A DNA stretch of 64,000 nucleotides, taken from Pseudovibrio denitrificans JCM 12308 (lineage in GTDB: Bacteria > Pseudomonadota > Alphaproteobacteria > Rhizobiales > Stappiaceae). Positions 46,700 through 58,165 of this stretch are shown here, one piece after another; within the stretch, counting starts at the first letter, position 1, and each line of letters begins with the position of its first letter. The position numbers were made by a program, and so were the translations under genes. A model generated the notes under the pieces. The model saw only the letters and a list, made by a program, of their open reading frames with translations. It was not told the DNA's origin and ran no database searches. The stretch covers positions 124,001 to 188,000 of the forward strand of contig NZ_BAZK01000005.1 of NCBI RefSeq assembly GCF_001310815.1, given 5' to 3'.

Positions 46700-47284
46700 A
46701 TGTTTGATCCCCGCGAAAAGATTGCTTTATTCATTGATGGAGCGAACCTTTATTCGACGGCGAAAGCAATTGGTTTCGACATCGATTACAAGCGTCTCTT
46801 GAAAGAATTCCAATCAAAGGGCTACCTGCTACGCGCTTACTATTATACTGCGCTGGTGGAAGAGCAGGAGTACTCCTCCATTCGTCCATTGATCGATTGG
46901 CTGGACTACAATGGCTACAAGGTCGTTACCAAACCTGTTAAGGAATTCGTGGATTCAGCAGGACGTCGCAAAATTAAAGGCAACATGGATATCGAGCTGG
47001 CTGTGGACGCCATGCAGTTGATTGATCATGTTGACCATATCGTTCTGTTCTCTGGTGATGGTGACTTCCGTTCTCTGGTTGAAGCGCTGCAGCGTCGTGG
47101 TCGCAAGGTTTCTGTTGTTTCTACACTTCAGACGCAGCCGCCAATGATTGCTGATGATCTGCGCCGTCAAGCGGACCACTTCATCGAACTTTCCACGTTG
47201 ATGCAACGTGTTGGTCGTGACCCAAACGAGCGCCCACCACGTGTTGAAGACGAGGATGATGAGATCGGAGATGACGACTACTAA
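46700..47284 (+). CDS. NYN-domain protein (LabA/DUF88 family)
   Basis: A 194-aa protein with a PIN-like NYN fold, typical of RNases. The conserved acidic residues are in ALFIDGANLY (about 10-19), NMDIELAVDAM (about 95-105) and VLFSGDGDFRSLVEAL (about 114-128), followed by VSVVSTLQT. The C-terminus is acidic (EDEDDEIGDDDY). It overlaps the uracil-DNA glycosylase gene by 14 bp, so the two are coupled. A role in RNA turnover is likely from the family but the target is unknown. Confidence 0.9.
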   Translation: MFDPREKIALFIDGANLYSTAKAIGFDIDYKRLLKEFQSKGYLLRAYYYTALVEEQEYSSIRPLIDWLDYNGYKVVTKPVKEFVDSAGRRKIKGNMDIELAVDAMQLIDHVDHIVLFSGDGDFRSLVEALQRRGRKVSVVSTLQTQPPMIADDLRRQADHFIELSTLMQRVGRDPNERPPRVEDEDDEIGDDDY

Positions 47285-47942
47285 GGTCTGTCACGGTATC
47301 GAAAGTTTGCAGAAGCCGGGGAGAGAGTGTCCACTCTGTTCCCGGCTTGTTGCGTATAGGGCGGAGTTGCGCGAGCTTCACCCTGATTGGCACAATGCGC
47401 CTGTGCTGGACTATGGTCCTGTTGATGCCTCTCTCATTGTTGTAGGGCTGGCTCCGGGACACAAAGGTGGTAATCGCACCGGTATTCCGTTCTTTGGTGA
47501 TTTTTCCGGCGAAATGCTCAATGGCGCTCTGACGGAGAGTGGGTTTGCCTCTTACAAAGATGTGGCGTCGCCGGAGCTTGGGATTGAGCCTCTGGATGTG
47601 CGGATCACAAATGTGGTGAAGTGCATGCCGCCGAAAAATGCGCCAAAACCTGCGGAAATCAGGAGCTGTCGGCCATTCTTTCTAGATTCCATGCTGGTGA
47701 GTGATCAGACGCGTGCTGTTGTGGCTGTGGGGCGGACGGCGCATGAGGAGCTGTTGAAGGCTTTTGAGTTGAAGCTGAAGGACTATCCGTTCGGGCATAA
47801 TCGTGAAACTCAGCTCACGCCTTTTCTCAGAATGTTTTCCAGCTTCCATTGTTCTCAGTACAACGTGAATACGCGGCGGATCACAGCCGAGCAGTTTACG
47901 GCTGTGTTTATGCGCGTGCGCGAGTATTTGAACTCTCTTTAG
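47271..47942 (+). CDS. Uracil-DNA glycosylase, family 5 (UDGb) type
   Basis: A 223-aa base-excision-repair enzyme. ATG 47271 (MTTTKVCHGIESLQ) lies inside the end of the NYN gene. CPLCSRLVAYRAEL includes the first iron-sulfur cysteines; motif A is GLAPGHKGGNRTGIPFFGD, the family-5 arrangement without a catalytic acid. Further cysteines are in NVVKCMPPKN and RSCRPFF. Motif B is FHCSQYNVNTRRIT, where the usual H-P-S has become H-C-S. It probably removes uracil and other deaminated bases. The exact family is my reading of the motifs. Confidence 0.88.
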   Translation: MTTTKVCHGIESLQKPGRECPLCSRLVAYRAELRELHPDWHNAPVLDYGPVDASLIVVGLAPGHKGGNRTGIPFFGDFSGEMLNGALTESGFASYKDVASPELGIEPLDVRITNVVKCMPPKNAPKPAEIRSCRPFFLDSMLVSDQTRAVVAVGRTAHEELLKAFELKLKDYPFGHNRETQLTPFLRMFSSFHCSQYNVNTRRITAEQFTAVFMRVREYLNSL

Positions 47943-47963
47943 AAAATTAGCGAAAAGCTTAGG

Positions 47964-48710
47964 TTAGTCCTGACGTTCCCAGCCCTGGGAGCCAAGGTGT
48001 TCCTGTGGTTTGAAGCGCTCTTTATACGCCATCTTCGGAGAGCCTTCGACCCAGTATCCCAGATAGACATAGGGCAGGCCGAGGTGTTGTGCGCGGGCGA
48101 TATGATCGAGGATCATAAAGGTGCCGAGGCTTCGGTTGGTTTGGGAGTGGTCGAAGAAAGAGTAGACCATGGAGAGGCCATCGCAGAGGCGGTCGGTCAG
48201 AGCGACGCCGATGAGTGGGCCTTCTCCTTCACCAGACAGGAAGGAGTTTGGGCCTCGTCGGCGGTACTCGATGATAGCTGTGTCAACGTGGGTATCTTCG
48301 ACCATCATGGAATAGTCGCCCGGGGACATCTCTGTCATGCCGCCATTGGTGTGGCGGGCATTCAGATATTCATGGAACAGGTCATATTGCTCAGTGGACG
48401 GGCCGGGTGGCAGCTCCGTGCCAAGCAAATCCTGATTGTCTTTCCAGACGCGTTTGAGCGATTTGGTCCACTTGAACTCCTGAGCGCAGACGCGGATAGA
48501 GACGCAAGCTCGGCAATCTTCGCAGGCAGGACGATAGGCGATATTCTGAGAGCGGCGGAAACCGCCTTGTGTGAGAACGTCGTTAAGCGCAGGGGCATTG
48601 GGTCCAACAAGATGCGTGAAGACTTTGCGTTCTTTACGATCTGGCAGGTAGGGGCAATCCGTGGGGGCAGTCAGATAAAACTGCGGGTTATCATAGGCTT
48701 GCCGTGTCAC
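47964..48710 (-). CDS. bpt: Aspartate/glutamate leucyltransferase (Bpt)
   Basis: A 248-aa aminoacyl-tRNA-protein transferase of the bacterial N-degron pathway: it adds leucine to proteins that start with Asp or Glu and marks them for ClpS/ClpAP. The N-terminal [16 protein letters not shown] and the [16 protein letters not shown] cysteine cluster are diagnostic, as are [21 protein letters not shown] and [17 protein letters not shown]. It is convergent with the uracil-DNA glycosylase gene. Confidence 0.94.
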   Translation of the reverse strand: MTRQAYDNPQFYLTAPTDCPYLPDRKERKVFTHLVGPNAPALNDVLTQGGFRRSQNIAYRPACEDCRACVSIRVCAQEFKWTKSLKRVWKDNQDLLGTELPPGPSTEQYDLFHEYLNARHTNGGMTEMSPGDYSMMVEDTHVDTAIIEYRRRGPNSFLSGEGEGPLIGVALTDRLCDGLSMVYSFFDHSQTNRSLGTFMILDHIARAQHLGLPYVYLGYWVEGSPKMAYKERFKPQEHLGSQGWERQD

Positions 48711-48748
48711 CTAGCGCGTCCCTCTCTCTTCTTTATTTATCGCTGGCC

Positions 48749-50579
48749 TTACAGATTATAATAGTAAGGAGCTGCAAATGAGAAGGTCAACCATATGATT
48801 ATGGCGAGAGGTGTGCCGGCGAAGAGGAAATCTGAGAACCGGTAGTGGCCTGGGCCCATGACGATGAGGTTTGTCTGATAACCAATTGGCGTTGCAAATG
48901 AGCAGTTTGCTGCAAAAATCAGGCAGACGATGAAGGCTCTACAGGTACGCCAACCCGGTGCGCCATTTCGATTGCAATGGGCGTAAACAGCACCGCGGTT
49001 GCGTTGTTGCTGAGTAAGTTGGTTAAGACAGCGACAACAGCAAAGAGCAATGAGAGGACAAATGCCGGCGATCGGCCATCGGCGATGTTGAGAAGTGCCG
49101 AGGCGATGGCATCGTCACCACCTGTTGCTTCCAGTGCTAACGAGGCTGCGATCGAGGCGCCGATGAGCATGAAGATGCGACTATCGATGGTGCGCAGGGT
49201 CTGGCGGATGTTGAGGCAGCCGAAGGTGATCATGGCAAAGGTTGCAGCAACGGAGGCGACCATAATCGGTACAACTCCGGTGACAGCAAGCGTGATCATG
49301 GCAACAAAAATGGCCAGCGCACGGCGGGCATATTGTCGTTGAGGCAGCTCGGTTGCGGACCAGTCCATGAGGAGGACATCTCGGTTACCGCGCAGACGGT
49401 TAATTTCTTCACGGTTGCCAGCGATCAGCAAAACATCCCCAGATTCCATACGGATATCAGTCATCGGCATGCGTGGCATGCGGCTGCGGCGCTGCAATCC
49501 CGTCACCACACAGCCGGTATCAGCGTGGAAACTTGTCATGGAAAGCGTGCGGCCAATCAGGCGTGAACCAGGGGCAATAACTGCTTCAGCAAGGGTGAGG
49601 GTGCCAGACGGGGAAGCGTGCTCTGCTTCGCTGGTTGGGCTTTCGTTTGCGTCTGCTGGAAGGAGGGGGTGGCGTTGGCTGATGGCGCGGGTGAGGGTGT
49701 CGCGGGTGGCGGCAACGATCACGGTGTCGCCCGGCTGCAACTGGACCTCTTCGAATGGAGGCAGGAGCGGGCGTTCGCCGCGCTGGATCAGGCGAACGGT
49801 CATCTCTTTCAGGGCAGGAAACATGCCTGCAACGGCCTTTTCACCAACCAGAGGGTGGCCGTAAACTATTGGAATCTGTGCAATAAACTGCCGTCCGTCT
49901 TTGCCGGTGAACTCTTCCGCCATGGTTTGGCGCGGTTTGAGGACGCGTGGCAGAACGAACAGGACGTAGACGGCACCAACGGCTGCCAGAATGGCGCCGA
50001 ATCCGGTGAAGGTGAAGAAATTGATGCGGACTTCGCCGGTTGCGTTGGCTACGTTGGCGACGAGCAGGTTGGTGGAGGAGCCGATCATTGTTGTCATGCC
50101 GCCCAGGATCGTGATGAACGAGAGGGGCATAAGAAAACGTGAGGAAGAGGTGCTATGCGCGGCAGCAACCGTGGTCAAAATCGGCAGTGTGATGACCACC
50201 ACAGGTGTGTTGTTCAAAAACGCGCTGACGATGCCGACGGTGATAAGCAGCGGTCCGGTCGCGAGCCAGCGGCGCTGTTTTGACATGCGCAGGATGGCTT
50301 GAGCGGGTTTGTCGAGAGCGTCTGTCTGGAAGAGGCCTTGCCCGACTATGAGCAGACAGATCACCGTGATCAGGGCCTGATTGGAAAAGCCGGAGAGAAA
50401 ATCCTCCGGCCTGATCGGTGATCCATTGAGTGTATGTGGGAAAGCCATGAACAGCAGCATGAGGCTACGATGGAGCCAAGTGCTACGATTTCGATGGCGA
50501 TGCGTTCCAGCGCATAAAGGACAATCGTGAATCCGATGATCACAAAGGTCAGGATCATCGGTATGTTCAGGTTCTCCAT
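48749..50579 (-). CDS. SLC13/DASS-type transporter with TrkA_C domains, frame broken twice
   Basis: An inner-membrane anion permease of about 610 aa. N-terminal membrane segments (ILTFVIIGFTIVLYALERIAIEIVAL) and a central cytoplasmic part with two TrkA_C (RCK_C) domains: VRLIQRGERPLLPPFEEVQLQPGDTVI and MESGDVLLIAGNREEINRL. C-terminal segments contain SNNATAVLFTPIAIEMA and, after repair, PIGYQTNLIVMGPGHYRFSDF. Single bases are missing near 50463-50466 (restoring VALMLLFMAFP) and 48933-48936 (restoring VEPFIVCLIFAANCSFATPIG). The substrate may be sulfate, a dicarboxylate or another anion. Confidence 0.87.
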
Positions 50580-50662
50580 GCGCGTCCCCGCTCGTGCTAC
50601 TCTTTCACACGTTATTAGAGGGTCCGGGCGGGTTCGTCACTGCACGTTGCATCATTGGTTTG

Positions 50663-51151
50663 TTATCGATGCAGACTATCCACCGGGGAATTCATAATAA
50701 CGGCACCTAGCACGATATCATGGAGCAGTCGCTTTTGGTCACTAAACAATGAGACTATGAGGACAAAAGGGCTGAGTATTGTTACCGAGAAATAAAAGAG
50801 CAGAACGTGGATTGCTGCGTAGAGCGGGTACGGACGGCCACCATTTTGCAGGCGCATTTCCAGCCCAAACGCGCGCATACCCGGTGTTGCGGAGTTGTAT
50901 CCGCCCAGTGAGAAGGCAGTGTAGGCAAGGGCAACAAGTGGCCAGATTGCAGGGAATAACAGCCATGCAAGGCCAAGCGTCAGGATGCCGAGAAAGCCAA
51001 CGACGAAGTAAGCGATACCAGAGAGAACGGTGATCGCGATGATATCAATCACGCACGCAAAGATCCGCTTTTTCCGCACACCATCAAACAGGTGCGGATT
51101 AAGGTAGGGATCATAATAAGTGTTGGGGTGCGCGCTCACTTGCTGGCTCAT
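50663..51151 (-). CDS. RDD family membrane protein
   Basis: A 162-aa membrane protein of the RDD family. ATG 51151 (MSQQVSAHPNTYYDPYLNP) has GAGGAAG close upstream; an in-frame start 21 bp earlier is less likely. RIFACVIDIIAITVLSG is the first RDD membrane segment, with Asp in place; GYNSATPGMRAFGLEMR is the characteristic second half. Three or four membrane segments. Function is unknown; some relatives are Na+/H+ antiporters. Confidence 0.85.
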   Translation of the reverse strand: MSQQVSAHPNTYYDPYLNPHLFDGVRKKRIFACVIDIIAITVLSGIAYFVVGFLGILTLGLAWLLFPAIWPLVALAYTAFSLGGYNSATPGMRAFGLEMRLQNGGRPYPLYAAIHVLLFYFSVTILSPFVLIVSLFSDQKRLLHDIVLGAVIMNSPVDSLHR

Positions 51152-51370
51152 TTCTTCCTCGGTTAGATTCAACTGTGCTGAGGTCTTCCCCAGCGTCTTT
51201 CAGTAGAATTGGGTGTGCATTTTCAAGTTTCAAGCGGGAGTAGTAAACTATTTTTGTAGAATCCGGCATGTGGGGATATTTTTGCGTGGACCACAATAGT
51301 TGCGCAAGCGCCAACGGGAGAGGCTGGCGCTTGTTCTGATTGCTCGTCTTACTGTCAGGCGAGGATATGC

Positions 51371-52612
51371 CTAGAACCGCATCTCACCGGAAGAGAGCAG
51401 TGTGACGTGGATATCTCCGGCTTCCAGTGCCGCGATGATTTCTTTGGCGTGCTGGTTATCGCGGGTCTCAATGGCCACATCCAGTGTTGCCCCTTTGACT
51501 GAGACATCGAGGAACAGGCGGTGGTGGGAGACTTCCAGAATGTTGCCGCCCAGCTGGCCGATAGTGGTTGAGATTTCGCCGAGGATGCCCGGGCGATCCG
51601 GGATGTTGCAGCGGATGTGAATGATGTTGCCGAGGCGAACCAACTGGCGCAGTGCGATGGAAGCCAGCAGACGTGGATTAATGTTGCCGCCGCAGAGGAC
51701 AAGTCCAACTTTTTTGCCTTTGAAGCGCTCAGGATGGGCGCACATGGCAGCGAGCCCGGCTGCTCCAGCGCCTTCAGCTACGGTTTTCAGGCGGGTGAGG
51801 AAGATGTTGATAGCTTCCTCAATCTGGCTTTCACTGACCAGCAGGATGTCATCGACATATTCTTTGACCAGCTGCTGGGTGTAAGTGCCGGGCACTTTCA
51901 CCGCGATACCTTCTGCCAGCGAGTTGCCGCCACATTCCATCGGTTCGTCGCGCAGGGCGGCGTACATGGACGGGTAGAGCTCGCTTTCAACACCGATGAT
52001 TTCAATATCTGGATTGATCGCTTTGGCTGCGACTGCGATGCCGGAGATCATTCCGCCACCACCGACTGGCACGATCAGGGTGTCCAGATCCGGCTGATCC
52101 TTCAGCATTTCAAGTGCAATGGTGCCCTGACCAGCAATGACTTGCAGATCGTCGAATGGGTGGACCCAGATGTAGCCGTGCTCTTCTGAGAGGCGGTCAG
52201 CTTCTTTCTTGGCATCGTCTACAGTTTCGCCTGCGAGGACGACTTTGGCGCCATAGGCTTTGGTTGCTTCTACTTTCACATAAGGCGTGCCATTAGGCAT
52301 GACAATGAGAGCGGGAATGCCAAGGCGTTGTGCGTGCAAAGCCACCGCCTGTGCGTGGTTGCCTGCGGACATGGCAATCACACCGCGGCTCTTTTCTTCT
52401 TCTGTCAGGTGAAGCAGCTTGTTCAGGGCGCCGCGCTCTTTGAATGCGTTGGTGGCCTGCATGTTCTCGTATTTGACGAAAACGGAGGCACCGGTGATGG
52501 CATCCAGTTGAGCTGCTGGCAGGAGCGGTGTTGAAATCACCGCGCCCTTGATGTTGTTTGCAGCCTCTTCAATGTTGGACAGGGTGAGAAGAGGTGAGGC
52601 CACCTTTGGCAT
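51371..52612 (-). CDS. Threonine ammonia-lyase with ACT domain
   Basis: A 413-aa PLP enzyme that deaminates threonine to 2-oxobutyrate. The PLP lysine is Lys58 in NAFKERGALNKL; SAGNHAQAVAL binds the substrate, VGGGGMISGIA is the phosphate cup, and the C-terminal ACT domain begins about residue 328 (LVRLGNIIHIRCNIPDRPGILGEI). Length and the single ACT domain indicate the TdcB/catabolic-like type rather than the two-ACT IlvA. It lies 34 bp downstream of hemB on the same strand. Confidence 0.93.
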   Translation of the reverse strand: MPKVASPLLTLSNIEEAANNIKGAVISTPLLPAAQLDAITGASVFVKYENMQATNAFKERGALNKLLHLTEEEKSRGVIAMSAGNHAQAVALHAQRLGIPALIVMPNGTPYVKVEATKAYGAKVVLAGETVDDAKKEADRLSEEHGYIWVHPFDDLQVIAGQGTIALEMLKDQPDLDTLIVPVGGGGMISGIAVAAKAINPDIEIIGVESELYPSMYAALRDEPMECGGNSLAEGIAVKVPGTYTQQLVKEYVDDILLVSESQIEEAINIFLTRLKTVAEGAGAAGLAAMCAHPERFKGKKVGLVLCGGNINPRLLASIALRQLVRLGNIIHIRCNIPDRPGILGEISTTIGQLGGNILEVSHHRLFLDVSVKGATLDVAIETRDNQHAKEIIAALEAGDIHVTLLSSGEMRF

Positions 52613-52646
52613 GTTTTGTTCTCGCAGGTGTCTTGTTTTACGGGCT

Positions 52647-54153
<1,507 letters not shown>

Positions 54154-55320
54154 ATGGAATTTGAACTGAACGAAGATCAACGTGCCTTTGTTGATATGGC
54201 TGCCGGGTTTGCGCAGGAGGAGATGGCGCCTTTTGCAGCGGAGTGGGATGCGAACTCTCATTTCCCTCTGGATGTGCTTCGCAAGGCGGCTGCGCTGGGT
54301 CTGGGCGGACTTTATGTGCGTGAAGATGTGGGCGGCTCTCAGTTGGGGCGGCTTGATGGGGCGTTGATCTTTGAAGAGCTTTCCAAGGGTTGTGTTTCCA
54401 CGTCTGCGTTTCTTTCTATCCATAATATGGCAGCGGGTATGCTGGACCGGTTTGGGTCTGATGAGCTGCGGCAGAGATTTCTCCCTGATCTTTGCAGCAT
54501 GGAGAAAGTGGCGAGTTACTGTCTGACCGAGCCGGGGGCCGGTTCTGATGCAGCGTCTTTGAGAACGCGGGCTGTGCGGGATGGGGATCATTATGTGATC
54601 AACGGTTCCAAGTCCTTTATCTCCGGTGGTGGTGTGTCGGATGTTTATGTCTGCATGGTGCGTACCGGTGAGGATGGGCCGAAAGGGATATCCTGTATCG
54701 TTGTTGAGAAGGATGCGCCGGGGCTCTCCTTTGGTGCCAACGAGCATAAGCTGGGGTGGTGCAGTCAGCCGACGGCCCAGGTGATCTTTGAGGATTGCCG
54801 TGTTCCAGTGGAGAATCTGGTTGGCGCAGAAGGCCAGGGCTTCAGTATTGCGATGGCCGGGCTTGATGGTGGTCGTCTGAACATTGGTGCCTGTTCTCTT
54901 GGCGGGGCGCAGTTCTGTCTGGACCGGGCGCTGCAGTATATGGATGAGCGCAAGCAGTTTGGGCGGTCTCTAGCGCAGTTTCAGGCGCTGCAGTTCAAAG
55001 TGGCGGATATGGCGACTGAACTGGAAGCAGCGCGTCTGCTGCTTCACAAAGCAGCGTACTTGCTGGACAAAAAAGATCCTCAGGCGACCAAGATGGCGGC
55101 GATGGCCAAGCGACTTGCGACGGATACGGGCTTCAAGGTGGTCAATGAGGCGCTGCAGATCCATGGTGGTTACGGGTATCTGAAGGATTATCCGCTGGAG
55201 CGTCATCTGCGTGACTTGCGGGTGCATCAGATTTTGGAAGGTACCAACGAGATCATGCGCGTCATCGTGGCGCGTGAGCTGATGAAGCTTGAGCTGCCTA
55301 GCTGGTTCTTCATAGGATGA
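54154..55320 (+). CDS. Acyl-CoA dehydrogenase, probably isobutyryl-CoA dehydrogenase
   Basis: A 388-aa flavoenzyme. ATG 54154 (MEFELNEDQRAFVD) is the family start; an upstream in-frame start would add 11 residues. Typical signatures are SYCLTEPGAGSDAASLRTRA and QIHGGYGYLKDYPLERHLRDLRV; the catalytic glutamate is in ILEGTNEIMR. The neighbouring genes for 3-hydroxyisobutyryl-CoA hydrolase and 3-hydroxyisobutyrate dehydrogenase place it at the isobutyryl-CoA to methacrylyl-CoA step of valine breakdown. The chain-length preference is inferred from context. Confidence 0.92.
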   Translation: MEFELNEDQRAFVDMAAGFAQEEMAPFAAEWDANSHFPLDVLRKAAALGLGGLYVREDVGGSQLGRLDGALIFEELSKGCVSTSAFLSIHNMAAGMLDRFGSDELRQRFLPDLCSMEKVASYCLTEPGAGSDAASLRTRAVRDGDHYVINGSKSFISGGGVSDVYVCMVRTGEDGPKGISCIVVEKDAPGLSFGANEHKLGWCSQPTAQVIFEDCRVPVENLVGAEGQGFSIAMAGLDGGRLNIGACSLGGAQFCLDRALQYMDERKQFGRSLAQFQALQFKVADMATELEAARLLLHKAAYLLDKKDPQATKMAAMAKRLATDTGFKVVNEALQIHGGYGYLKDYPLERHLRDLRVHQILEGTNEIMRVIVARELMKLELPSWFFIG

Positions 55321-55410
55321 ATTGAGGGAGCTGCTTTGGCTCCCGTGTTGCGTATCTTTGCCCGAAACTCGGTGTCTACTGCGCGGAGATACGCCTAACA
55401 TTTTTAGCAA

Positions 55411-56502
55411 ATGAATAGGTGCGCTGTGCAACAGGAATATGCGGGGGATGTCTTGTCCGAAACTACTGATGTTCTTTTTGAAGAGAAAGGCCATGCGGGC
55501 CTGATCATTCTCAATCGCCCGAAGGCTCTGAATGCTCTGACACACGAGATGTGTGTTGTCATGCATCGGCAGCTGGAGCGCTGGCTGATTGATGATGCGG
55601 TCCATCATGTTCTCATCAAGAGTAACAGCGAGAAAGCCTTCTGCGCAGGCGGTGATATTCGTCAGGTGGCTGAGAATGGCCCGGAGAATATCGACAAGAG
55701 CCTGCCGTTCTTTGCGGATGAGTATCGCCTGAACACCTACATGGAGAGTTACCCTAAGCCGTTGATTGCCTTGATTGATGGGATCGTGATGGGTGGTGGT
55801 GTCGGCATCTCTGTGCATGGGGCTTACCGCGTTGGCAGTGAGAAGACGCTGTTCGCGATGCCAGAGACTGCGATTGGCTTCTTCCCGGATGTGGGCGGCA
55901 GTCACTTCCTGCCGAAGATGCCTCAGAACACGGGTATGTACTGCGCCATGACCGGTGAGCGTCTTAAGCAGGCGGATTGCTACTGGACTGGTATTCTCAC
56001 CCATGCGGTGAAGCGGGATGATATGGCGGCTCTGGAAGAGGCGCTGTGTGAAGCGCAGGATGTGGAGCCAGTGCTGGCGCGCTATGCGTTTGATCCGGGA
56101 CCAGCACCGCTGCATGCCAAAGCGGATGTGGTGGATGAGTGCTTCGGTGCTGAGAGCACGTTGGAAGTTGTGGATCGTCTGCGCAAGCTTTTGGGTTCTG
56201 AGCATGATGATTTCGCAGCAGCTGCACTGGATACGATCTCCAAGCGCTCCCCGCTGAGCATGGAAGTGGCTTTCCAGCAGGTGCGGCGCGGTGAAGGGCT
56301 TTCCATGAAAGACTGCATGATCATGGAGCATCGGATCGTCTCACAGATCCTGCTGGGCAAGGACTTCTATGAAGGCGTGCGAGCTGTGATTATCGATAAG
56401 GATCATGCACCTAAATGGCAGCATTCAAGCCTTGATGAAATAAAAACAGTTGATGTTGAGGCCCATTTTATGTCACCGAAGGGGGGTGACCTCGTATTTT
56501 AA
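55411..56502 (+). CDS. 3-hydroxyisobutyryl-CoA hydrolase (enoyl-CoA hydratase superfamily)
   Basis: A 363-aa crotonase-fold enzyme that releases 3-hydroxyisobutyrate from its CoA ester in valine breakdown. The family features AFCAGGDIRQVAE (oxyanion hole), GIVMGGGVGISVHGAYRV and the catalytic-site MPETAIGFFPDVGGSHFLP are clear, as is the longer C-terminal region that separates these hydrolases from simple enoyl-CoA hydratases. The first 18 residues are not conserved-looking, so a later start is possible. It is 90 bp downstream of the acyl-CoA dehydrogenase. Confidence 0.93.
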   Translation: MNRCAVQQEYAGDVLSETTDVLFEEKGHAGLIILNRPKALNALTHEMCVVMHRQLERWLIDDAVHHVLIKSNSEKAFCAGGDIRQVAENGPENIDKSLPFFADEYRLNTYMESYPKPLIALIDGIVMGGGVGISVHGAYRVGSEKTLFAMPETAIGFFPDVGGSHFLPKMPQNTGMYCAMTGERLKQADCYWTGILTHAVKRDDMAALEEALCEAQDVEPVLARYAFDPGPAPLHAKADVVDECFGAESTLEVVDRLRKLLGSEHDDFAAAALDTISKRSPLSMEVAFQQVRRGEGLSMKDCMIMEHRIVSQILLGKDFYEGVRAVIIDKDHAPKWQHSSLDEIKTVDVEAHFMSPKGGDLVF

Positions 56503-56560
56503 CGGGGCGAGGGGCCTCCTGCCTGTTGTTGAGGCGGATGAGTAAGGTGGAGCTAAGAGT

Positions 56561-56971
56561 ATGCCTGGCGTTTTTGTAGAGCTGATGAAGAGGGTTCCCT
56601 CCTTTCAGTTTTTGCTGCATGCGTATGTCAGGCTGCTTGCTGTGTTCATGTTGTTTGCTGGCCTTAACTATTGGAGCGCGATTATTGGTGTGCGTTTGAT
56701 TGATGGCATGCCGTTTGAGGATGTGGGTGTGCAAGTGCAGTCCACCATTATCTTTTTCGCGATTCTTGATCTGGTGACAGCTATCGGTTTGTGGCTGCTT
56801 TCCAGCTGGGGAACAGTCATGTGGCTGTTCCGCTCACTGGCCCAGGTGGTGATGTATTCTGTGTTTCCCATGGTCTTTGGTCGTAGTCCGACCGAGGTGG
56901 TATTCTACATCAGTGCAATCGCCGTTTACCTAGTTCTGCTTTATCTTGCAGAGCGAGAGGAGCGGGCCTGA
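56561..56971 (+). CDS. Small integral membrane protein (DUF6163-like)
   Basis: A 136-aa protein with four predicted membrane segments (about residues 20-45, 60-82, 86-105, 110-130). A similar membrane protein occurs at this position, between the hydrolase and the dehydrogenase of valine breakdown, in other alphaproteobacteria; I recall it as DUF6163. Function is unknown. It does not contain catalytic-looking residues. Confidence 0.7.
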   Translation: MPGVFVELMKRVPSFQFLLHAYVRLLAVFMLFAGLNYWSAIIGVRLIDGMPFEDVGVQVQSTIIFFAILDLVTAIGLWLLSSWGTVMWLFRSLAQVVMYSVFPMVFGRSPTEVVFYISAIAVYLVLLYLAEREERA

Positions 56972-57128
56972 TCGACCAAAGTCGTGTTTGGTCTGTAACT
57001 CATTGAAATTTATCGTTTTGCAAACGGCCGTTCACGTCAATTTGATCTGAGCGAACCCTAGGTGATCAGCTTCGGGCAAGTTCTAAATGTTCAAAATCCA
57101 GACGGACGGCGATTTTCGGGAGGATGCA

Positions 57129-58031
57129 ATGGGAGAAACTGTTCTTCGCGTTGCTTTTATTGGTCTTGGCAATATGGGCGGCCCTATGGCTGCAAATCTT
57201 GTCAAAGCCGGACATGAAGTCGTCGGTGTAGATCTTTCTGAAGAGGCGCGTGCTGCGTTTCAGGCTGCAGGTGGGCAGGTTGCCACATCCGCGGTTGAAG
57301 CAGTCCGCGACGTTCAGGCTGTTGTTACCATGCTGCCAGCAGGGAAGCATGTTCGCGCCGTTTATACGGGCGCGGATGGCATTCTTGCGCATGCACCAAA
57401 AGGCACGCTGTTTATTGATAGTTCGACTATCGATGTGGACAGCAGCCGCGATGTTGCAAAAGCAGCGAGCGAAGCTGGCATGGACATGGTCGATGCTCCG
57501 GTTTCCGGTGGTATTGTGGGTGCTGCGAACGGCACATTGACCTTTATGGTTGGTGGGCCTGATGCTGCATTTGAACGGGCTAAACCGCTCCTGGATATCA
57601 TGGGAGCCTCAATTGTTCATGCTGGTGATGCTGGCGCTGGGCAGGCGGCAAAGATCTGTAACAACATGTTGCTTGGTATTTCGATGATCGGTACCTGCGA
57701 GGCGTTTGTTTTGGCTGAGAAGCTGGGTCTGGACCCACAGAAGCTTTATGACATCTCCTCCAAGTCCTCTGGTCAGTGTTGGTCTTTGACCTCTTACTGC
57801 CCGATTCCCGGACCGGTCCCGACTTCGCCAGCCAACAATGAATACAAACCCGGCTTTGCAGCGCCAATGATGCTTAAAGATTTGTTACTGGCGGAAGAGG
57901 CAGCAGATTCGAGTGGGGCGAATACACCTATGGGTGAAAAAGCGGCTCGCCTTTATGAGGAATACTGTAACAATGGCGGGGAAAACGTCGACTTCTCCGG
58001 CATCATCCACTTGCTTCGGAAGTCAGGGTAA
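57129..58031 (+). CDS. mmsB: 3-hydroxyisobutyrate dehydrogenase
   Basis: A 300-aa NAD-dependent enzyme oxidising 3-hydroxyisobutyrate to methylmalonate semialdehyde. ATG 57129 (MGETVLRVAFIGLGNMGG) follows GGGAGGATGCA; an in-frame start at 57087 is less likely. GLGNMGGPMAANLVKAG binds NAD, DAPVSGGIVGAANGTLTFMVGG binds substrate and the catalytic lysine is in GQAAKICNNMLL. It completes the valine cluster; the next enzyme (MmsA) is not in the window. Confidence 0.94.
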   Translation: MGETVLRVAFIGLGNMGGPMAANLVKAGHEVVGVDLSEEARAAFQAAGGQVATSAVEAVRDVQAVVTMLPAGKHVRAVYTGADGILAHAPKGTLFIDSSTIDVDSSRDVAKAASEAGMDMVDAPVSGGIVGAANGTLTFMVGGPDAAFERAKPLLDIMGASIVHAGDAGAGQAAKICNNMLLGISMIGTCEAFVLAEKLGLDPQKLYDISSKSSGQCWSLTSYCPIPGPVPTSPANNEYKPGFAAPMMLKDLLLAEEAADSSGANTPMGEKAARLYEEYCNNGGENVDFSGIIHLLRKSG

Positions 58032-58165
58032 ACAGAGGGTTAACGGAAAGGTCTACACGCTTGCTAGTGATTAAGAAATAATTCATCGTGTCTCTTAAGC
58101 GGTTCTTAGAAGCGGTCGCGTAAATTTGCTTCAAGTGCTGATAAAAATACGAACGCACGAAAAAT

